Shown: positions 56,816 through 64,000 of the stretch, in pieces
Layout: every line of letters starts with the position of its first letter
Numbering within the stretch: position 1 is the stretch's first letter
NCBI GenBank assembly: GCA_015680685.1
Contig: MNCI01034026.1
Span: 709,213-773,212 of the forward strand
Direction of reading: 5' to 3'
Length of the DNA: 64,000 nt
From: Gnetum montanum
Taxonomy: Eukaryota > Streptophyta > Gnetopsida > Gnetales > Gnetaceae
The notes under the pieces: model-generated
What the model was told of the DNA's origin: nothing
What the model saw: the letters and a program-made list of their open reading frames with translations, nothing else
Databases searched by the model: none
Made by a program: the position numbers and the translations under genes

Positions 56816-57827
56816 GTTCGCATCACATCCCTAGCATGCATCTGTGCCGAGTACACATCGAACGAGCATGCACAGTGATGATGCAGGGGTGGAGTGTTGC
56901 AGCTCCAGAACGTAGTGCACGATGCAATGGGGATACAATCTAGAACATACATGACATTGCCACCCTTAGCATTGTGCTGACCCTCCAGAGATGTCGTATG
57001 ACATCGCACTAGCCCTTTGGACCTACTGTTGCCATGGCCCATCACCTTGACGATAGTTCCTTGGTCAGTGCCTGCTGTTGGAGTTCCAATAGTATTATGG
57101 GCTAGCCACAATATTGCTATCCTCCATCCCCCCTACCAATGGGGTTTGGCTATGTGGTAGCTGATCCCATAGCTGAACTGAGAATGCATGCCTTGGGCAG
57201 GGATTCTAGAGCATTCGCACTCACAGTGACTCTCGACGCCTTCGAGGCTAGTTCCTCCACGCCGATGCTACCAAGGCCACTATTGGCCTTTCTACTTTGG
57301 ACATCATGCACCAGCAATAATGTCCAAAAGCTTCAACAACGTTTGCAGCTAGCAAGACCATTGCCCTCGTTGGCCGAGGGTATGTCTTGCCACAGCAGCA
57401 AATGCTACAGCGTCACAAAGTGAGTGTCTTGACTAGCCTAGCTACTTCAGAGTGCAAATTCCATGGTGTGCATAATACAACTCGTCACATGGGAAGCATC
57501 AGTGAAAATTCCATGACGTGCGTAACATAGCTCGTCGCATGGGAAGCATCTGTAGGCAGGTCAAAACCCTACATGGATGTAACACAACTTATCATGGGAA
57601 AGACACCTATCCTATGGAAGGTCAAAGATCAGCGAAAGCAAAGATAAAAATGCAAATGACTCCCTCATGAGAACTCTGACGAGGGACTTCGCTAAACCTC
57701 ATATTTATCCTTCTCCTGTGCCTCCGTCCTCCCTACTTTGCCTTTTCCTTCCAATGCAACACTCTCAAGCATAGCCAAGCGACGTCTCGACAATCACTGA
57801 ACAATAATGTTAGTGTTTTTCTTCCAT
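56816..57827 (+). other. 3' UTR of element D
   Basis: No accepted gene. A 65-bp segment with AACTCGTC...CATGGGAAGCATC is repeated (57475 and 57530). Confidence 0.65.
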
Positions 57828-57903
57828 GGTGTTTCATATTCTTTGTCAATGTCTATCGAGCCCATCCTCTAGACATCGACAAAGAGGGGCCAATGAAACA
57901 CCC
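57828..57903 (+). promoter_or_regulatory. Polypurine tract within a hairpin at the D 3' LTR boundary
   Basis: GGTGTTTCATATTCTTTGTC on the left; ATCGACAAAGAGGGG (PPT) and TGAAACACC on the right. This copy has the best stem: ten plus about thirteen paired bases by eye. Confidence 0.8.
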
Positions 57904-59504
57904 CAAAATCCAAAGGCATGCTTGCTTTGCCAGGCCTTCGCAATTTGTGCAACATCATGGTAGTTCTTCAGGAGATGGATGGTCTAATTTTCGGAATATC
58001 CAATTTGGCAAGTTTTCTACCCCAGATGTCAATAGGCTAAACAGATTCTCCAGCCTACCCACCTGAGTATTTCACCTAGTCGATGCATGGAACTGTTGGC
58101 GGTGCTCAGAATGAGCAAAACAATCAGCAAGTTTTCTAAGTCACAAAGTTTTCTACGCTACACTATGCCTCGCTATGTAGTATAGCAAGCTTCAGAAAAC
58201 AACTGCAGAATGAAGTGCTATGCTACACTATGCTATGTAGCATAGCACAACATAGCAAAAGCTAGACGGTCGGTCCCCTCATCCAACTTCAAGTCATTTG
58301 GCAATGTCTCCTTCCGTCAAAAAGTGGCGGACCATGTCTGCTGCTATGCTATGCTGAGCTACATGGTGCAGCGAGGCATAGCAATTCTACAGAAGTGAAA
58401 AAAGGTAGCTCAAAGGGTAGGATCAGAAAGTTCACAAGTCTTGTAGTGCAAAAGGTAAGTTTGTAGATTGGCAAAGTTTTTACAACTAAGGCTAGCCTCT
58501 ACGCTACATAGCATAGCAAATATGCAACACACATGTAGTGAAACACGCGACAAGATGCTATGCTACACTGAACATGCTACGCTACAAAGCACATAAAAGC
58601 ATTATGGGTGGTTGTGCAACATCAATGCACTTCACCTAATTGCACAGTTGGCACACATCTCCAGATGCTGATGGCGCAATTACAACATGGCAGGCTCGTA
58701 ATTATAATGGTCATGCATGTCCAACGGTCATGTAGGCACGTGCAGTGCAGACAAGTCAACGTGGGCCCAAGGAATGTGGCATCCAAACCACCCCTTTCAC
58801 ATGTCCTTGGTCCTATAAATACCCCAATGAGCAACATTCAAAGGAAATTTTTTTGAGATTCTGGTTTTCTGCCTTCTACTCTTTTGGCAATTTAGTCTGA
58901 TATTTCTTTGGCATTTTGGTCGGCTAACGATTTTTTTGGCTGACAAGAAAAAAAGGCTAGCACTGTAACCTTGAGAATTATAAGCTTTCTGTTTGACACT
59001 GTAAACAGTTAGCACTCTCTATTGGCATTTTTTTTTGCTCTTTTCTACCACCTTGGTAGTACTTCGCATTGTTAACGCCTGGGTCTGTGCTAAAGCACAC
59101 AACCATCTTTCTCTACACATCTTGGTCACTCTCAGGATCTCTGCACTTCTTAGCACTATGCAACTAATTGTATCCACCTTAACAGAGCAAAGTTATAGCT
59201 TCGAAGCAATGCATTTTTCTAACTGCATTCTACTTTACTTTCTTGTTTATCATCACATTTTACATTGTTACCTACATCGTTTATGTTTAAAGTATCGTTT
59301 TTATGCCATAAAATTCTCTTTCAAATCACACCTTGCAAAAGGTTATATAGACATCGACTAAGTCCCTGTCTGATTGACCAGACCATTCAGGGTGCCCCAT
59401 ATCCATTCCATCTAGCACGGCCCACTCGCGGATACGGGGTTGAGACTGTTAACGGCCGCCGACCCCTTAGTGTTTTCCAGCCGCCAACATTTTCGATCGC
59501 TACA
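57894..59504 (+). repeat. 3' LTR of element D
   Basis: 1611 bp, TGAAACACC...GCTACA. GCTATGCTACACTATGCTAT-type words at 58145-58600; TATAAAT at 58814. Closest to the A LTR. Confidence 0.85.
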
Positions 59505-61760
59505 AAGTGGTGGGATAACAATGATAATTGCAAAGACCACCATGAATGAAGAAATGATAGAGGACATCATAGGCATCATAAAGATCATGATGATGAACCT
59601 CTACTGAACACTTGAAATATTTTTAACATTGTAGAGGCTGTTAGAGTTCCTACCAGGCATGTGAAAGATAGCTAAATCAATCATCTAGACATGAATAATA
59701 TTTCCATATTTGAGGATAAAACTTAGATTCTTAAACATATCTATAAGCCTTTCACATGACTATGCTTTACAAAATATTTAAAATGATTGGAAAAAGCTCA
59801 AGATTTTTGCTAGAATGCTCATTAAGGAAGCAAAAATCTAGTACTAATTTCTAGAACTAGAATCAATCCATCAATGGAGAACAATGCTAGAACTATTTAA
59901 TGATAAGTATCGGATATACCCTAGAGTGTCAAACCTATGAAGGTAAATCCAAGGCTAGAAACAAGAAACACATGAACCCTTGGATGCTATCATGAGTAGA
60001 TATTATTCATTATTACATTGATGCCCTAGCCATGATTACTCTTAGTTGGAACAACTTCACCACATCATAAATGGGCTTTGCTCAAAAACATGGAAGATCC
60101 TTGAAGTTTATGCCCATTGAAGACTATCAGAATTAGCAACTCATCAGATATAAAGGCTGATTGAGTAGGTAGCAAAAGAATAAGGAGAGTTAAAAAAATG
60201 AAAAGGTGAAAAAGAATATAATAGGGACCCTTTCATTAGAAAGAAATAGGTATGCTTTTTTGACAATGAGGAGTCACCTCTTAATGAGGTGGTGTAACAA
60301 AAGACTTTGTTGATTCAAAAATCTATGTTTGAAATTTTAGCCAAGATCGATAATATGTGAGATTTGTTGGATGAAAAATTTCAAACTTCTCTAAAAACCA
60401 TTAAAAAATCAAGAGAGCAGAGTAGTGATCATGACTGCAAGAGGCAAAGAGATGCTAAACATGCCTACCAAAGGGACAAGGCAAAGCTACTATAGTATAA
60501 GACATTGTAGAGACTAAATTAGATGATGATGATGGGTGTGAAATCTATCACTATGAACATCTTAAGGGATGTTGCCATATTGTGTCACACTTAAGGAATC
60601 TTGGGTGTATGCTTTGAATCCATGACTATCAAAAAGACATGCACCCAGAAGATTATCTTATCCTTAAGGCAATCCCAAGTAGTTCCACTAGCAACAACCT
60701 TATTCTCCAAGTGGAACTACACCACAATCATATTAGTAGTATCAATAGTGGTAGCAACCATAGTCATGGGGGATGCCATCACCATGGTATCAGTATCCTT
60801 ACAGGTTGCTTGATTTATATGGATACTATGTTTAGCGACCCCTATCTTAATGTGACTCTTCTAGTCATGTTTCTTCTTTCTAGCATTACTACCACCTTCT
60901 TGAATATTACCAAACTCATTCTCCAATTCCTAGGGGGGATTCACATTTCATCCATATCCTCCTCATGTGCATGCACTTATTCCTCCACCCTCAACACAAC
61001 TACTACTAGCTCCATACATTCAACATGAGCTTCCAACTTAGCCACAATAATGTAATGCTACAAGGATCGTTAATCTACAGCTGGTTAATCAATCGAGTGA
61101 TTTGGAACCTATATCTCATAAATGACCATTCTTCTAATCCAGAAGTCCTCCTAAGCCCTCACATATTCATGCAGCTAGTCACCTTGCTCCTTTCTCATCC
61201 TCTACAAATCATCAAATTGAGAGCCCTTTAAACCAAATGCCTTCTTACATCCACACTATTATGTTAACGCATGTGATATCCAACTAGATTTGGACTAGAA
61301 ACCTTCCCAAGAAATTAGTTGATCCTAGAAGTCCCCTTATCTATTTGTAGATTGCTAGGAATGAAGTATGCAAAGCTCTTCTAGATTCAAGTTCTGGTCT
61401 TAATATGATCTCCCATTAGATGTATATTGCTTGGAACTTACCACCTCTCAAGAAGAGCAATATCAAATTAGAATTGACAAACTAGTTCATCACTGTTTCA
61501 TTGGAATTGGTAGAAGATATTATGGCCACTATCTTTAGGTGGTCTTATCCTATCAATTTTCTAGTAATCAAAGTTAAGAACTTTAAGGGGGATTTTTCAA
61601 TCATTATCGAAAGGATGTGGCTAAGTACTATTGATGCAAGAATGGGCATATCATAGACCTTTCCTTAGAAATTTTCAAGGAAAATGCATTCAGAAACATC
61701 AAGAAGAAACAAGTTCCCTACATCACATATAGTGATATAGGATGCAACTAGATGCAAAAA
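59505..61760 (+). mobile_element. Element E, decayed gag and retropepsin of another Ty3/gypsy element
   Basis: The sequence into which D inserted. AT-rich with many stops. At 61300-61640 it reads ARNEVCKALLDSSSGLNMIS (retropepsin active site; DSSSG where DSGSG is usual), WNLPPLKKSNIKLEL, SYPINFLVIKVKNFKGDF and a decayed GRPWLSTIDA. A DDDDGCEIYHYEHLKGCCH stretch at 60525 may be a knuckle remnant. No RT or LTR is in view. Confidence 0.6.
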
Positions 61761-62117
61761 ATTTGGTCCATGAAAACAACATCCATTTCCGCATGTAGGT
61801 ATTGTGCAAATGAGGTATATATTTGAATGTGCCTATAAGTAGTAGCCATAAAAAAAGAGGGTACACTATTGGAAACCGTTTGGGACACGACTGCCAACGA
61901 GTGTCCTCGAATAGGATTTAGGTGCCTGTTGGTCTTTGGCAACACCAAGGACCAGATACCTCCAAATAAACTCAGTAGTTAATGTGAGTATGTGTTGTTG
62001 GCACATTTTAGCCATTTCATAGAATAGAGATATGAGATGATTGAAACCTTCAAAATATTTCAATAGAACTATTGAAATGGCAAGATAAAGGTATTGATCC
62101 CAGTCAATCGCTACAAA
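61761..62117. other. No recognisable feature
   Basis: I see no gene, RNA or repeat I can support in this stretch between element E and the captured fragments. Confidence 0.5.
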
Positions 62118-62425
62118 AGTTTGGTAGTAGGAGATGGCAGAGGAGGAGCTTCATTTGAAAGACTTGCAGTATACAAGGCCTACTAGAATGTGCAGGGAGG
62201 TTGTTGGATCCCATCTCTGTGGGTTCATTTCATGTTGTCAGACATGGGATTACGGTCATTTGTGCAGACGACAATGAAGGTTTCCACGACAGTGGATCTG
62301 TGACAAATACTGTGCCCTAGATCATCACTGTTGTAGCCAGCTCCATAGACAGGGATTTCAATAATAATCTTCAGTTTGTCAGAAATTGGACCCATATCCA
62401 GAGTCTAAGTCTAAGTATGGGTAGA
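62118..62425 (+). pseudogene. Subtilase (subtilisin-like protease) gene fragment
   Basis: First part: GDGRGGASFERLAVYKAY-stop-NVQGGC, matching the ARGGSP-xARLAxYKVCW region of plant subtilases. Second part, after a loss of about 40 codons and a frame change: DPISVGSFHVVRHGITVICA, then SGSVTNTVP-stop-IITVVASSIDRDF, matching GSFHAVxxGIxVVCSAGNxG and VSNVAPWIxTVxASTIDRDF. No catalytic triad residue lies in this segment. It is an inactive fragment without the transit or PA parts. Confidence 0.75.
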
Positions 62426-62942
62426 CTTAATCATTCAGTCGCAACAAAGATATGGAACCGATCCACCGCCGCCACTTGCACTTCGGCCACTGCCACGGCT
62501 GCACATAACATCGTTGCTGCCATGCCCTCTGTTCCAGAACTAACAAAAAAAACCCTTAAAACCCTTGCTAATGGGCACCAACGCAGAGGATCATCCTTTG
62601 ACTGTTGCTGCTACTGCCACGAGCGCCGCTGCTGCTGGAGCCGAGTTGCCTTTTGCTGTCGTTGATGTTGGCTCGCACGTCTGTCTATGCGTCGTCGCTG
62701 GCTGTCGTGCGGGAGGCAGAAACAGAAGGGGAGGGCTATGCATCAGCGGAGGACAGCGGCTGCGGTGGGTGGATGGACAGTATCTAAAAATAGGGAGTGG
62801 CCTCTATCGTGTGCACGACCATGGCTTCGGCCGTGACTAGATCTGGCCGCGGGTTGCATAGATCGGGTAGATCTGGCTGTGGGATGCATAGGTGGCGTGC
62901 GACTTGAGGGAGATGGAGGACAGAAACACGTGGCTGCGATCT
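62426..62942 (+). other. GC-rich, Ala-rich segment between captured fragments
   Basis: Distinctly richer in G and C than its neighbours. A 91-codon open frame from 62565 (MGTNAEDHPLTVAATATSAA) has no recognised relative. It could be part of a third host-gene fragment or a 5' UTR. Confidence 0.35.
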
Positions 62943-63175
62943 GTTGCTATTGAGCTTACTAGAGGCCTTGACATTCCTTTCCACCCGGGGAGACTGGACA
63001 AGTTTGAGCAGGATCAGCTAGAAGAGGGACATCTGCCGATGCAACCAAAGGTGCCAGTCATTTGAGGGATATCCTTTTACCGAATGGAAATAACTGACCA
63101 GGGGATCATTGTTCTTTCAGGAGTGCACACTCTTGGACGCTATCGTAAGGAGAGATCAGGATTAGAGGACCTAGG
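62943..63175 (+). pseudogene. Ascorbate peroxidase gene fragment
   Basis: VAIELTRGLDIPFHPGRLDK matches VAVEVTGGPxIPFHPGRxDK. A one-base loss then gives LPDATKGASHLRDI, and a compensating gain gives FYRMEITDQGIIVLSGVHTL followed by GRYRKERSGLED, matching YRMGLSDxDIVALSGGHTLG RxHxERSGFEG. The haem-ligand His (in GxHTLGR) is kept. The fragment is about 75 codons without introns; flanking exons are absent. Cytosolic or peroxisomal APX type. Confidence 0.8.
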
Positions 63176-63415
63176 CTTCAATATTTTTATTTTTACTTCA
63201 CAAAGAACAAATCAAATAGCAAATCTCTGATAAACAAAGGCCCTGTGGGAAAAATGTTTGTGTATTTTTGAGGGTTAGATTACATGATTTTATAATACCA
63301 TCCAACCGTCACCTCCTATATTGCCAAAAAAGCAAAATAAAGAGGATATATATGTATGGAGTAAGTTGCAACTATAGCTTGTATTTCTATGCAACTTAGT
63401 GATTGTATTTTAATT
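63176..63415. other. No recognisable feature
   Basis: AT-rich sequence with no supported gene. Confidence 0.4.
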
Positions 63416-64000
63416 TTCTATGATATTGTCTCCACAATGGCCACTTGTCAACTGAATGAAGACACTTGGCGACTGAAAGGCCACTTGTCACTTGCATGGG
63501 ACACTTGTCACCTACAACTTGTTTATCTCCATGAAGACACTTGGCAACTGAATGAAGACACTTGGCAACTACATGGGACACTTGTCAACCATAGCAGTTT
63601 TATCTCTTTTGTGGTTGCAACCACCCAAAATTGTTGTAACTTACCTAACTTGTTGGGCAAGTAACCTCCTAACTTGTTGGGCAAGTAATCTCCTAATTGG
63701 TTGGCCAAGTTACTTGGGAGAGAAGTTAGGGGAGATATTTTTGAATATGTAACTTCCCTACCTACCTTTGAACCCTATAAAAAGGCTTTAGGGGAGAAGG
63801 AGATAAAAAACATATTGGGAACTAATCTCATACATCACACTTTGGAAGGCTACTAGTTAGCACTTGGGCTCTTACTTGGAGACACACTTGGGGTCTTAAG
63901 AAGAGCTTTGAAAAGAAGAAATTGTGACGATTGCTTGTAAGATGGCTTGCTAGAATAAAGATTTCAGCCTCTTTGTCATGGTCCTGTGAGCTATGCATTT
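63416..64000 (+). promoter_or_regulatory. LTR- or promoter-like sequence running off the right edge
   Basis: Repeats of GACACTTGGCAACTGAATGA and GACACTTGTCAAC (63430-63590), then TTGTTGGGCAAGTAACCTCC repeats (63650-63710), a TATAAAAAGG at 63776 and a downstream purine-rich leader. This looks like U3 followed by R of another LTR or a plant promoter. Without a partner copy it stays tentative. Confidence 0.4.

Larger units (their letters stand above)
53867..59504 (+). mobile_element. Element D, right part
   Basis: Begins in mid-RT (MPFRLKNAGATYQ) right at the end of the A LTR and runs to the D 3' LTR end. The insertion of A split the codon run CYTM|MPF of RT. Confidence 0.85.

Noticed and set aside
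61866-62063. Minus-strand frames left of the subtilase fragment
   Set aside because: Short, no recognised motif, no neighbouring support.
1-64000. tRNA or rRNA genes
   Set aside because: No cloverleaf-like or rRNA-like sequence was noticed on reading either strand.

Overview
This is plant nuclear DNA made almost entirely of nested Ty3/gypsy LTR retrotransposons. The evidence is four copies of a Tat-type gag-pol, each with two RNase H domains (the RT-linked one plus an archaeal-like one). Plant subtilase and ascorbate-peroxidase fragments lie at the right end. The species cannot be named from the sequence. Every gag and pol carries stops and frameshifts, mostly of the C-to-T type expected from methylated DNA, so nothing here looks like a functional retroelement. 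Single N characters at 5550, 42277 and 42405 mark unresolved assembly gaps.

Layout. Five insertion levels can be read, oldest outside. Element E (59505 to about 61760, a decayed gag and retropepsin) was hit by element D (1 to about 3450, resuming 53867-59504). D was hit inside its RT by element A (about 3470-17869, resuming 51149-53866). A was hit in its 3' UTR by element C (17870-51148, flanked by the 5-bp target duplication ACCAC). C was hit in its gag by element B (about 19711-36986), the youngest and best preserved. The A/D left junction and the 5' end of B were later damaged by deletions. The far right (62118-63175) holds intronless fragments of a subtilase and an ascorbate peroxidase, then an LTR/promoter-like sequence running off the edge.

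Order inside each element: LTR, PBS, leader, gag-protease (+ strand), short-repeat block, a 4-5 kb gene on the opposite strand, short-repeat block, RT / RNase H / second RNase H / integrase (+ strand), short-repeat block, 3' UTR, a hairpin over the polypurine tract, 3' LTR.

The main discovery is the opposite-strand gene. In element B it resolves into eight exons (30165 down to 25733) with GT-AG junctions whose phases join into one frame of 1,066 codons, interrupted only by three TAGs. It has an upstream TATA box and a downstream AATAAA on its own strand. The same gene is present in D, A and C with matching exon phases. Exon 2 is exactly 450 bp in B, C and D and encodes a recognisable FCP1/NLI-interacting-factor (HAD-type CTD phosphatase) domain. 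Its catalytic motif I and its later acidic pair are altered in all four copies, so it is probably a pseudophosphatase. The gene sits where Ogre-type relatives carry an intron between protease and RT, so the + strand transcript would have to remove it for RT to be expressed from the genomic RNA.
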